This document shows, piece by piece, positions 1-6,387 of a DNA stretch of 17,647 bases. The notes beneath the pieces were generated by a model. It was not told where the DNA came from. It did not search any database and worked only from the letters and a program-made list of their open reading frames with translations. The first letter of the stretch is position 1, and the number at the start of each line of letters is the position of its first letter. Made by a program: the position numbers and the translations under genes. The stretch comes from Acidobacteriota bacterium (GTDB taxonomy: Bacteria > Acidobacteriota > Terriglobia > Terriglobales > Acidobacteriaceae): positions 1-17,647 of the forward strand of contig JAKBAG010000023.1 in NCBI GenBank assembly GCA_021809235.1, in the 5' to 3' direction.

Positions 1-205
1 AGTACTGGCACTGCAGGCCCAGACCCTGTACGTGATGCTTGTGGCTGAACGGAACCGGCTGGTCCGCCCTCTGTCCCTGCCGCGTCACCCACGGCGAGCG
101 CTGCAACTGGTCCAGCGTCACCCCCAGCGCGATGACCAGTATGCCGGTGAGTACCAGGCTCATGCGGGCCAGCGCATTGGAGTTGCGATCAAAAATCTGT
201 GCCAT
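1..205 (-). CDS. Multihaem cytochrome c, ActA-like subunit of alternative complex III (N-terminus only)
   Basis: The gene runs off the left edge, so only the first 68 residues are visible. It begins MAQIFDRNSNALAR, has one membrane segment at about residues 15-33, and continues with QPVPFSHKHHVQGLGLQCQY. The phrase PVPFSHKHHV...GL.C.Y is typical of the N-terminus of the class III-like multihaem cytochrome c that forms ActA of alternative complex III (quinol to cytochrome c or oxidase electron transfer). The expected CxxCH haem motif would start at or just past the edge, so no complete haem site is seen here. The start ATG (complement of 203-205) is preceded by an AGGGAAAG Shine-Dalgarno-like stretch. 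A plain cytochrome c3-family protein outside an act operon is the alternative; the deciding neighbours lie outside the window. Confidence 0.72.
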   Translation of the reverse strand, partial: MAQIFDRNSNALARMSLVLTGILVIALGVTLDQLQRSPWVTRQGQRADQPVPFSHKHHVQGLGLQCQY

Positions 206-913
206 GAATCTTTCCCTGCTTCCGGTTTTCCCTGACTCGCTCGCTTGCACGCTCGGCCAGGGTCTTTACTTGAATTCCACCGCCGCTCAACGGCCTTGAA
301 GTTCTGAAGTCTTACTAGGAAGAACGAGATAATCCCCGGGGCCCCGGTATCCGATATGTGGAAATCCGGTCACCCTACCCGTACCACTATAGCAGCGGCA
401 GGTTTGTCGTGAACACAGGTTGGGATGCTGCTTTGCGATACAGTGTTGCCGCATGAAAAGCAGGAATTCCTTATAAGCAGAGGACTGTTTTGGTCGGGGT
501 TTGTGGAAATGGTTCGTGGCAGCCGGGGCCTGTCCCAAAAGATGAAAAGTGAATATGGGCGAAAAGCTACATGATATTGCGCAGGTGTTCATGCGGGCGC
601 GAGATATTGTGGTTATCGCACCGGAGCTGCAGCAGAGGCTGCGAATGAAAACGCGCGCAGGGCTGGAAAAGTTCCGCAGCAGATCGGATTGTCCCAGATT
701 GCAGAACCGAGCCGTGTCACTGGCCAAAATGGGATAGCCAAAGGCGGGCAGCATGCCCACCGCTGCCGTGGCCGCGGGCCGGTTTGGCTGGTTGCCGCGA
801 AGCGTCCGGGTCGGCCAGAGAGCTGGCTCCGAGGAGCAGTTGAGCCGGCTGGCGGCGCGGTTGGGCAGGGGACGAACGCAGTGTTTCGGGGGCGGGGACA
901 GGCGGATCGTGGC
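206..913. other. Gene-poor interval of about 700 bases
   Basis: No convincing gene is seen on either strand. The open frames here lack good ribosome sites and their translations look like noise. Base composition is visibly more AT-rich at 360-620 than in the flanking genes. The stretch upstream of the leftward cytochrome gene holds a 12-bp perfect palindrome, CCGGGGCCCCGG, at 336-347. Two TTTCCACA words (on the minus strand, near 355-363 and 501-509) resemble DnaA-box cores but are isolated. The part next to the DUF2063 gene should be the 3' untranslated region of the leftward bufferin-like operon; I see no strong terminator hairpin there. Confidence 0.5.
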
Positions 914-1714
914 TCAGGCGGGGTTTGCTTCGGGTGGAGAGCAAAGCCAACCGATTTGTGTAGCCAGTGCGAGCGCAGCGTGGATGGCATCGGCGGTGGA
1001 TTGCGGTGAGCTGCCGCGCGGTGCGGCGGCGCAGGCTTCCGGCACGGCCTGGCCGAGCGGCAGTCCGCGGCCCAGCAACTGAAGCAGGGTGAAGGCGATG
1101 GGGTCCAGGCGGCGATAGTAGACCAGATCGTCGGCGCGATGGACGGCCAGCCATACGCGTTCCCGGCGCAGGCGTGGCAGCGGCTGGCTGCGACCATCGC
1201 GATGTACGGCTGGCAGCAGCTCATCGACGCTGAAGGAGAGCGCCAACAATCGCAGGTGGGGCTGCAGGGCGAAGCGGGAGTTGGCGTGGAAGTCGGCGAC
1301 AATGGGCGGGAGTGCGGCGACGTCGTAAGCCTCGACGTAGGCCCATTCCACCCGGGTGGCATCGAGGGCGGCGCGCCAGCGGCGGCCGGCCTGTTCGGGA
1401 TGCTGTTCCAGCCAGGCAGGCAGATGCTGGCCGAGGTCGCGCAGGGTCCAGGAGTGCGAGGGGTGGTCGATGAGGTAGGCGTCGAGCAGTGCGGCGAAGC
1501 GGCGGCGACCGACGACGGCGCGCAGAGCGGGAAAATCCTCCGCGAGGGACTGACGCAGCCGCGCCCAATAGGAGCGGTGATAGATGCCCAGCCGCTCGTG
1601 TGCGTTGAGGCGGCGGCCCGGTCGCAGGTAGGCGGCGGAGGTGGGATTGTCCTCGGGCGCAGTGGGCTGGCGCAGCTCGGCCAGCATGGTGCGTTGCAGC
1701 TCAAGCAGCTGCAT
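914..1714 (-). CDS. bufC: DUF2063 protein, BufC/HvfC-like partner of the MNIO enzyme
   Basis: This 266-residue protein has the DUF2063 N-terminal domain: a first helix MQLLELQRTMLAEL, then ERLGIYHRSYWARLRQSLAEDFPALRAVVGRRRFAALLDAYLIDHPSHSWTLRDLGQHLPAWL in overlapping order, covering about residues 1-105. In characterised MNIO systems the DUF2063 partner binds the precursor leader and delivers it to the MNIO enzyme; that role is inferred here from family and position. The C-terminal half is alpha/beta and less conserved. ATG at 1714 was chosen because GGAG lies nine bases upstream and the conserved domain begins immediately; the open frame continues upstream but only in the shadow of the MNIO gene. 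It overlaps the end of the MNIO gene by 14 bases, which points to translational coupling in one operon. The symbol follows the bufferin naming scheme. Confidence 0.85.
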   Translation of the reverse strand: MQLLELQRTMLAELRQPTAPEDNPTSAAYLRPGRRLNAHERLGIYHRSYWARLRQSLAEDFPALRAVVGRRRFAALLDAYLIDHPSHSWTLRDLGQHLPAWLEQHPEQAGRRWRAALDATRVEWAYVEAYDVAALPPIVADFHANSRFALQPHLRLLALSFSVDELLPAVHRDGRSQPLPRLRRERVWLAVHRADDLVYYRRLDPIAFTLLQLLGRGLPLGQAVPEACAAAPRGSSPQSTADAIHAALALATQIGWLCSPPEANPA

Positions 1715-2579
1715 GGCGGTTCTCCGGTGCTGCGATGGGCGACTGCGGTGCAGAGGCCAGCCAGCGGTTGGCTTTGAGGGCTTCGCTGTGAAGTTCGTCG
1801 AAGGGCGGGATGCGGTCATCCCACTCCAGCAGAGTGGCCGTGTGGCCCACGCGTTCGATGGCGCGGGCGTAGAGCTTCCAGACTGGATCGAGCACGGGAT
1901 GGTCGTGCGTGTCGAGGCGATATTTTTCAAAGCGGGAGTGGCCGGCGATGTGGATCTGGCCGACGCGTGCCGGATCGATGGCGTTCACGTAGGTCATCGG
2001 ATCGAAGTCGTGGTTCCAGGAGGAGACATAGATGTTGTTGACATCGAGCAGAATGCCGCAGTCGGCGCGCTCGACCACCTCATTGAGGAACTCCCACTCG
2101 GTCATCTCGGAGTCGTGAAATTCGGCATAGCTGCTGACGTTTTCGACGAGGATGGGTAGTTCCAGTTCCTGCTGCGCGTGGCGAATCTGCTGGGCGGTGC
2201 GTTCGACGGCCTCCCAGGTGTAGGGCAGCGGAAGCAGGTCGTGGGAGTAGGTGCCGTCGACACTGCCCCAGCAGAGATGATCGGAGACCCAGGGAGTGCC
2301 GGTGCGGCGGGTGAGCGCCTTCAGGCGGCGCAGATGGTCGTCGTTGAGCCGCTGGGCGGAGCCGAAGTAGAGAGAGACGCCGTGCTGGACGACGCGGTAC
2401 TGCTCGAGGATGCGATCGAGCGTGGCCAGCGCGTTGCCGCCATCGACCATGTAGTTCTCGGAGATGATTTCAAACCAGTCGACAACCGGGCGGCGGGAGA
2501 GAATTTCGTCGTAGTGCGGGATGCGCAGGCCGACGCCGACGCCGTACTGGGTGAATCCGTTGAAGCGATTGGCTGGCAT
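1701..2579 (-). CDS. bufB: MNIO-family (DUF692) multinuclear iron oxidative enzyme
   Basis: The 292-residue protein is a full-length DUF692/MNIO TIM barrel. Likely metal-ligand motifs are in order: QHGVSLYFGS (H66), VSDHLCWG (H101), LPILVENVSSY (E146), LLDVNNIYVSSWNH (D179, H190), GQIHIAGH (H210, H214), DTHDHPV (D223 to H227) and LLEWDDRIP (E252). The family uses a two- or three-iron centre and oxygen to rewrite Cys or neighbouring residues of peptide precursors, for example into oxazolone/thioamide or thiooxazole groups. Here the substrate should be the Cys-rich peptide encoded 121 bases upstream on the same strand. The start at 2579 begins MPANRFNGFTQYGVGVGLRIPHY, as usual for the family; its ribosome site is weak (GGAACTCCT just before ATG). 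It is followed by an overlapping DUF2063 gene. Family assignment is secure; the precise chemistry is not visible from sequence. Confidence 0.93.
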   Translation of the reverse strand: MPANRFNGFTQYGVGVGLRIPHYDEILSRRPVVDWFEIISENYMVDGGNALATLDRILEQYRVVQHGVSLYFGSAQRLNDDHLRRLKALTRRTGTPWVSDHLCWGSVDGTYSHDLLPLPYTWEAVERTAQQIRHAQQELELPILVENVSSYAEFHDSEMTEWEFLNEVVERADCGILLDVNNIYVSSWNHDFDPMTYVNAIDPARVGQIHIAGHSRFEKYRLDTHDHPVLDPVWKLYARAIERVGHTATLLEWDDRIPPFDELHSEALKANRWLASAPQSPIAAPENRHAAA

Positions 2580-2625
2580 AGGAGTTCCAGATCGAATGTG
2601 GGCTCGGAAGTGAGTTCAAGGGGTT

Positions 2626-2674
2626 GCTGCTCGGCACCCGGGTGGCCGGGGAAGGCCAGCGGGTGCCGAGCAGC
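2626..2674 (-). promoter_or_regulatory. Perfect 15-bp intercistronic stem-loop between precursor and MNIO genes
   Basis: GCTGCTCGGCACCCG at 2626-2640 is the exact reverse complement of 2660-2674, with a 19-base loop that contains a further GGCC/GGCC pairing. In the leftward transcript it falls between the precursor stop and the MNIO start. No U-run follows, so it is not a classical intrinsic terminator. A likely role is partial termination or 3'-end protection that keeps the small precursor mRNA more abundant than the enzyme mRNA. The structure is seen; the function is inferred. Confidence 0.75.
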
Positions 2675-2700
2675 TGGGGGAGTACGCGGTCGAGGGGAGG

Positions 2701-2982
2701 TTACTTGCCCATCGGCTTGGAGCCATCGGTGGCGCAGTCGCCCTGACCTTTGCAGGAGTTCTTGCCGGGGTGCTTGCCGCCGCCCTGGCCCTTGCAGTCG
2801 TTCTGACCCTTGCAGGCATGCTTGGGCAGTGGCTTGGCGCCGAAGTCGGCCATGGCCATGCCGGAGACGCCGATCTGGGTTGCGTGCGAGGGGGTCTGTG
2901 CATTCAGGCGGGCGCTGGTGCCGCCCATGAGTCCGGCCAGAGCTGCGGAGAGTGCGAGTGCGTTCAGAGTCTTTGCGTTCAT
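2701..2982 (-). CDS. bufA2: Secreted Cys-rich RiPP precursor, bufferin BufA2-like
   Basis: This 93-residue protein has a signal peptide at about 1-28 (MNAKTLNALALSAALAGLMG, then a plausible cut after RLNA). The mature part is short and rich in Gly, Lys and Gln. Four cysteines lie at 57, 63, 77 and 83 in two copies of CKGQxDC (CKGQNDC and CKGQGDC) joined by a KGQGGGKHPGKNS linker. The HACKGQN.CKGQGG pattern resembles the BufA2 type of periplasmic bufferin metallophore and differs from the EGKCG repeats of BufA1/HvfA. Known bufferins bind copper after MNIO modification of Cys; that use here is inferred. The next genes on the strand are the MNIO and DUF2063 enzymes. The start has AAGGA ten bases upstream. 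A matching ECF-type promoter lies about 125 bases upstream. Confidence 0.85.
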   Translation of the reverse strand: MNAKTLNALALSAALAGLMGGTSARLNAQTPSHATQIGVSGMAMADFGAKPLPKHACKGQNDCKGQGGGKHPGKNSCKGQGDCATDGSKPMGK

Positions 2983-3046
2983 GGTGGAGTTCCTTTCCGG
3001 GTTGGGCCGGTGGCGCGGAGGCCGATGCCGGGCGGTGAAGAGGTAG

Positions 3047-3064
3047 GCGCAATGCCGATTGCGC
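3047..3064 (-). promoter_or_regulatory. Small hairpin in the precursor-gene leader
   Basis: GCGCAAT and ATTGCGC form a 7-bp perfect stem with a 4-base loop (positions 3047-3053 and 3058-3064), inside the predicted 5' untranslated region of the precursor transcript. It could stabilise the mRNA or modulate translation. The pairing is clear but short, and a chance origin in GC-rich DNA cannot be excluded. Confidence 0.35.
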
Positions 3065-3106
3065 GGGCTGCAGGTGTCGCTGGCTTGCGAAGCTCCTGTG
3101 CTGCCC

Positions 3107-3137
3107 CTCTGAGTGAGCCGCGAGCGGGAAGGTTACA
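3107..3137 (-). promoter_or_regulatory. ECF-type promoter for the precursor/MNIO/DUF2063 operon
   Basis: Read on the minus strand this is TGTAACCTT (3137-3129), a 15-base spacer, then CTCAGAG (3113-3107). TGTAACC is a typical ECF sigma -35 element. The same 16 fixed positions with exactly the same spacer length occur in opposite orientation at 3216-3246. Expected start of transcription is near 3100, giving a leader of about 120 bases before the precursor ATG at 2982. The best candidate sigma is the one encoded at 3879-4517. Confidence 0.75.
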
Positions 3138-3215
3138 TCGACGCAGAAAAAAATATCGTTACGGCTGCGACGCCGAGGGGCAGCGGCGCGCGAGCTGCGA
3201 TTTGTGCGCTGCGAC

Positions 3216-3246
3216 TGTAACCTTTTGCGCCGGGGCAGGCTCAGAG
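3216..3246 (+). promoter_or_regulatory. ECF-type promoter for the doxX-sigma-anti-sigma operon
   Basis: The plus strand reads TGTAACCTT (3216-3224), a 15-base spacer, then CTCAGAG (3240-3246), identical in both blocks and spacing to the divergent element at 3107-3137. The two spacers are otherwise different, so this is not a simple duplicated DNA block. It would start a transcript near 3253 with a leader of about 135 bases before doxX at 3389. Because the downstream operon encodes an ECF sigma factor, this implies positive autoregulation. Confidence 0.75.
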
Positions 3247-3315
3247 AACTGCTGCGCGACAGGAAGCAGAAGTGACGCCGAGCAAAGGCTGCTGTGCGAT
3301 GCCGTAGATGCGGAG

Positions 3316-3370
3316 CGCAGATACGGACAGCCGTCACCGACCGCCGGATACGGATCGCAGACACGGACAG
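3316..3370 (+). repeat. 15-bp direct repeat in the doxX leader
   Basis: CGCAGATACGGACAG at 3316-3330 recurs as CGCAGACACGGACAG at 3356-3370 with one mismatch and a 40-base period. The second copy ends ten bases before the ribosome site of doxX. This may be a binding site pair or leader structure; no function can be assigned. Confidence 0.5.
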
Positions 3371-3388
3371 GGTTCTGAGGAGAGATTC

Positions 3389-3895
3389 ATGAAAGCACTA
3401 CTTGCGCTCTATCATCGCGTGCTGGCGGCATTGGATGGCATGCGTTCGCCAATGTTGTTGTTTGTGCGCCTGTACTGGGGATGGCAGTTTGCCCAGACGG
3501 GCTGGGGCAAGCTGCATCATCTGGAGCGGATTACCGGCTTCTTTGCCTCGCTGGGAATTCCCTTCCCGGCGCTGAATGCGCATTTTGTTTCCGCGCTGGA
3601 GTTTGTGGGCGGGCTACTGTGGATTCTGGGTCTGGCGACGCGGCCGATCTCGCTGCTGCTGGCCGGGAATATGTTTGTGGCTTACTGGACAGCGGATCGG
3701 CCGGCATTGCTGTCCTTCTTCAAGGATCCGGGCACGTTTTATGTGGCCGATCCCTACACGTTTCTATTTGCGGCACTCCTGCTGCTGTTCTTCGGACCGG
3801 GACGGTTTGCGGTTGATACACTGCTGGCCAAGGTGATTGCACTCCGCTGCAGTGGAAACGAATCGCAGACAGCCAGCCATGAACGACGAAGCTGA
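3389..3895 (+). CDS. DoxX-family membrane protein associated with the bufferin-like locus
   Basis: The protein has 168 residues and four hydrophobic membrane segments at about 21-37, 62-82, 86-104 and 122-137, with the DoxX pattern R.YWGWQFAQTGWGKL near residue 27 and EFVGG.LWILGLATRP near 71. DoxX-family proteins are frequent partners of MNIO/DUF2063 RiPP operons, where they are thought to be integral-membrane redox or maturation components. Here the gene is not in the precursor operon but heads the divergent sigma/anti-sigma operon. ATG 3389 has a strong GAGGAGAG ribosome site; the longer open frame upstream reads through leader repeats and is rejected. Its last 17 bases overlap the start of the sigma gene, which suggests translational coupling. 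Confidence 0.88.
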   Translation: MKALLALYHRVLAALDGMRSPMLLFVRLYWGWQFAQTGWGKLHHLERITGFFASLGIPFPALNAHFVSALEFVGGLLWILGLATRPISLLLAGNMFVAYWTADRPALLSFFKDPGTFYVADPYTFLFAALLLLFFGPGRFAVDTLLAKVIALRCSGNESQTASHERRS

Positions 3896-4517
3896 AAACC
3901 GGACGGAACTGGAACTGATTGCGGCCATACTGGGCGGCCAGAAGCACCTTTACCATGCACTGGTTCGCCCGGTTGAGAAGAAGATATTTATGGTAGTTCT
4001 GGCGTATGTGCACAATCCATCGGATGCCGAAGACATCGTCCAGGAGGCGTTTCTGGACGGGTATCGACACCTGGCCAGCTTCCGAGGAGAGGCGCGGTTC
4101 AGCTCGTGGATCACGACGATTGCGCTGAACAAGGCACGTGCCCGGATGAAGCGAAGTGCGGCACATGCGGAGGTATCTCTGGACGATGCCGGCGATGAAG
4201 ATCGCGCGCCGGCTGTGTCACCGGCGCTGCTGCGGGACTGGCGCGAGATTCCCTCCGAGGCGCTGGAGCGTAACGAGGTGCGGACGCTGATTCGCCAGGC
4301 GGTGAGCGAACTGCCGGAGAGCTATCGGACGGTATTTGTGCTGCGCGAGCTGGAAGAGCTTTCCGGCGAGGAGACGGCAGCAGCGCTTGGAATCTCACTG
4401 GCGCTGGTGAAAGTCCGCCTGCACCGGGCACGCATCCAGTTGCAGAAAACGTTGGCGCCGGCGCTTCGTTCCGCCACCGAGCCGCATCGAAAGAACAGGT
4501 GGCCGTCATGGAGCTGA
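3879..4517 (+). CDS. ECF RNA polymerase sigma factor
   Basis: The 212-residue protein has sigma region 2 at about residues 26-92, including NPSDAEDIVQEAFLDGYRHL and FRGEARFSSWITTIALN, and sigma region 4 at about 139-190, including LPESYRTVFVLRELEELS and the helix-turn-helix LGISLALVKVRLHRAR. There is a 40-residue acidic linker between them, and no region 1.1 or 3, as expected for the extracytoplasmic-function group. The ATG at 3879 is used because the family homology starts just after it; a TTG at 3837 and GTG at 3852 would also be in frame. The ribosome site is weak, in line with coupling to doxX. It should recognise the paired TGTAACCTT-N15-CTCAGAG promoters upstream and so drive both its own operon and the precursor/MNIO operon. 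Confidence 0.92.
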   Translation: MNDEAENRTELELIAAILGGQKHLYHALVRPVEKKIFMVVLAYVHNPSDAEDIVQEAFLDGYRHLASFRGEARFSSWITTIALNKARARMKRSAAHAEVSLDDAGDEDRAPAVSPALLRDWREIPSEALERNEVRTLIRQAVSELPESYRTVFVLRELEELSGEETAAALGISLALVKVRLHRARIQLQKTLAPALRSATEPHRKNRWPSWS

Positions 4518-4783
4518 ATTGCAGACATGTTTGGGAGTTTCTCTCCGGCTATCTGGATGACACGCTGGATGCGGCGGTGCGCGAGGATGTGGAGCGCCAC
4601 CTGGCGCACTGCGAGGTCTGCTCGGCGATTCTGGACTCGACGCGCAACATCCTGGTGCTGACCGCCGATGACCGCGTCTTCGAGCTGCCGGTGGGTTTCA
4701 GCGATCGGCTGCATGCACGGCTGAACGAGTTGATCGGCGAGGAGCCGGCTTCCCCGGACATGACCCGACCCGACCCGACCTGA
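4508..4783 (+). CDS. Soluble zinc-finger anti-sigma factor (zf-HC2/ZAS type)
   Basis: This 91-residue protein has the anti-sigma zinc motif HLAHCEVC (H31-x3-C35-x2-C38) preceded by CRHVWEFLSGYLDDTLD, with an extra Cys at residue 5. No membrane segment is present, so it is cytosolic and probably holds the sigma factor through the N-terminal helix bundle, releasing it on oxidation or metal capture. That mechanism is known for the ZAS family and inferred here. ATG 4508 overlaps the sigma stop region by ten bases; GTG 4499 is an in-frame alternative, but AGGTGG sits well for the ATG. The C-terminal codons lie in a GACCC pentamer repeat (4762-4780), so the tail MTRPDPT may vary between strains. 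Confidence 0.87.
   Translation: MELNCRHVWEFLSGYLDDTLDAAVREDVERHLAHCEVCSAILDSTRNILVLTADDRVFELPVGFSDRLHARLNELIGEEPASPDMTRPDPT
4762..4780 (+). repeat. Short tandem repeat GACCC at the end of the anti-sigma gene
   Basis: Nearly four copies of the pentamer GACCC end just before the TGA stop at 4781. The unit is not a multiple of three, so gain or loss of one copy would change the reading frame only for the last residues and move the stop. Confidence 0.7.
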
Positions 4784-4818
4784 TCCCGACCAGAAACAGA
4801 TCATCGGATGAGAAAGCT

Positions 4819-6261
4819 TTACAGAGGCGCCATGGCCAGCATGCGCGGCTCGGTCATCTCCTCGATAGCCCAGCGGATGCCTTCCCGTCCCATACCTGAG
4901 TCCTTAACGCCGCCGTAGGGCATGGCGTCCAGGCGCCAGTTGGGCACTTCGCCCACCAGCACCGCGCCGACCTCCAGCTCGCGGTAGGCGGTGAGGATGC
5001 GTCCGGCATCGCGGGTCATCAGGCCGGCCTGCAGCCCGTAGCGGGAGCGGTTGACCAGGGCCAGGGCATCCTCGAAATCGTCGTACGGCTCGATGAGCAG
5101 GACCGGACCAAAGACCTCTTCGTCCACAATCTTCATGCCTGGGCGGGTTTTGCTGAGCACGGTGGGCGGGATCAGGTTGCCGTTGCGCAAGCCGCCTTCC
5201 AGCACCACGGCGCCAGCTTCCTCGGCCTCGCGGATCCACTGCTCGATGCGCTCGGCATCGGAGGTGCGGATGACCGGGCCGAGATCGGTGGACTCCAAAG
5301 CTGGATCGCCGAGGGTGAGCTTCTGGGCCAGGGCAGCAACTTTCCACGCGAAGCTCTGGTAAACGGGACGCTCCACATAGACGCGCTGCACGCTGATGCA
5401 GCTTTGCCCGGAGTAGCTGAAGGCTCCAGCGACGACGCGCTCGGCGGTGTCATCCAGATCGCGCCAGTCGCCGTGCAGGATGAGCGCGGCATTGCCGCCC
5501 AGCTCCAGGGCGACGCGTTTTCTGCCGCTTTTGGCCTTGAGTGTCCATCCGACTGCTGCCGAGCCGGTGAAGCTGACCAGCTTGATTCGCTCCTCGCGCT
5601 CGGCCAGCCAGGCCGTGTCGGCATTGGAGAGCGTGAGCACGGCCAGCGCCTCTTCGGGCCATCCGGCTTTGAGCACCAGTTCGCCAAGAGCAAGGGCCGT
5701 GAGTGGGGTTTGCGGCGCTGGCTTGAGCAGGACAGGGCAGCCGGCTGCAATAGCCGGAGCCAGCTTGTGGGCAACCAGATTCAGCGGAAAGTTGAAAGGC
5801 GTGATGGCCAGGATGGGACCGACGGGAAAGCGCTGCACCAGTCCCCAGCGGCCTTCGTTGCCTTCGCTCAGGTCGAGCGGGATGGATTCGCCGCCCAGGC
5901 GTGCAGCTTCTTCGGCTGCGGTGCGGAAGACGGTGATGGCGCGGGAAACCTCCAGCCGAGCGGCGCGCAGGGGCTTGCCGGCTTCGGCCACGATCAACTG
6001 CTCGAAGCGCTCGCGCTGGGCCACCAGCTGCGTGGCCACGGACTCCAGAATCTCGCGACGCTTCCAACGGGGCAGTGCGCGGGTGCGCCGCAGCGCGGCC
6101 ACGGCGTGGGTCACAGCCTCGCGCGCATCCTGGCGCGTGGCCACGGCAACCCGTGCCAGCAGGGTGTCCTGCCAGGGGGAGCGAACCTCGAAGGTCTCTC
6201 CGTCAGCCCATTCGCGGCCACAAAGCAGAAATCCCGTCACAGCACCCGGTCGCATTCTCAT
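4819..6261 (-). CDS. NAD(P)-dependent aldehyde dehydrogenase
   Basis: The 480-residue protein is a complete ALDH-superfamily enzyme oxidising an aldehyde to its acid in the cytosol. Signature residues are all present: oxyanion Asn157 in ITPFNFPLN, Lys180 in PVLLKPAPQTP, cofactor-loop FTGSAAVG at 231-238, general base Glu253 in ALELGGN, catalytic Cys288 in YSGQSCISVQRV, and EEVFGPV near 383. The PFNFPLNLVAHK and GQSCISVQR wording is that of the GAPN/lactaldehyde/phosphonoacetaldehyde-like branch, but I cannot name the substrate. The start at 6261 (MRMRPGAVTG) has GGGAGG eight bases upstream; six bases downstream is a second ATG. A much longer open frame upstream is the antisense of the nitroreductase gene and is rejected. 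It is divergent from that nitroreductase across 153 bases. Confidence 0.93.
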   Translation of the reverse strand: MRMRPGAVTGFLLCGREWADGETFEVRSPWQDTLLARVAVATRQDAREAVTHAVAALRRTRALPRWKRREILESVATQLVAQRERFEQLIVAEAGKPLRAARLEVSRAITVFRTAAEEAARLGGESIPLDLSEGNEGRWGLVQRFPVGPILAITPFNFPLNLVAHKLAPAIAAGCPVLLKPAPQTPLTALALGELVLKAGWPEEALAVLTLSNADTAWLAEREERIKLVSFTGSAAVGWTLKAKSGRKRVALELGGNAALILHGDWRDLDDTAERVVAGAFSYSGQSCISVQRVYVERPVYQSFAWKVAALAQKLTLGDPALESTDLGPVIRTSDAERIEQWIREAEEAGAVVLEGGLRNGNLIPPTVLSKTRPGMKIVDEEVFGPVLLIEPYDDFEDALALVNRSRYGLQAGLMTRDAGRILTAYRELEVGAVLVGEVPNWRLDAMPYGGVKDSGMGREGIRWAIEEMTEPRMLAMAPL

Positions 6262-6291
6262 TCCACAACCCTCCCAAGATTTTTTGCCCAG

Positions 6292-6317
6292 GATTTCTCC
6301 GCCTTCGATTTCTCCGC
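6292..6317. repeat. 11-bp direct repeat in the ALDH/nitroreductase divergent region
   Basis: GATTTCTCCGC occurs at 6292-6302 and again at 6307-6317 (period 15). It lies 30-55 bases upstream of the ALDH start, where a regulator could bind. No known operator is recognised. Confidence 0.45.
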
Positions 6318-6387
6318 ATCGACGGGGCATCGATCGGCATCCATAACCCTGCGGACAGATTATCCTTTCACATCCTCCGCAGAGATG

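Noticed and set aside
549..737. 62-residue open frame on the plus strand in the gene-poor interval
   Set aside because: No ribosome site, no signal or domain, and its composition looks like chance read-through; only length supports it.
287..760. 157-residue open frame on the minus strand
   Set aside because: Translation is Ser/Cys/Arg-rich noise with no ribosome site or recognisable motif.
3837..3878. Earlier TTG/GTG starts for the ECF sigma factor
   Set aside because: Residues before Met at 3879 lie inside the DoxX C-terminus and lack sigma homology; kept only as alternatives.
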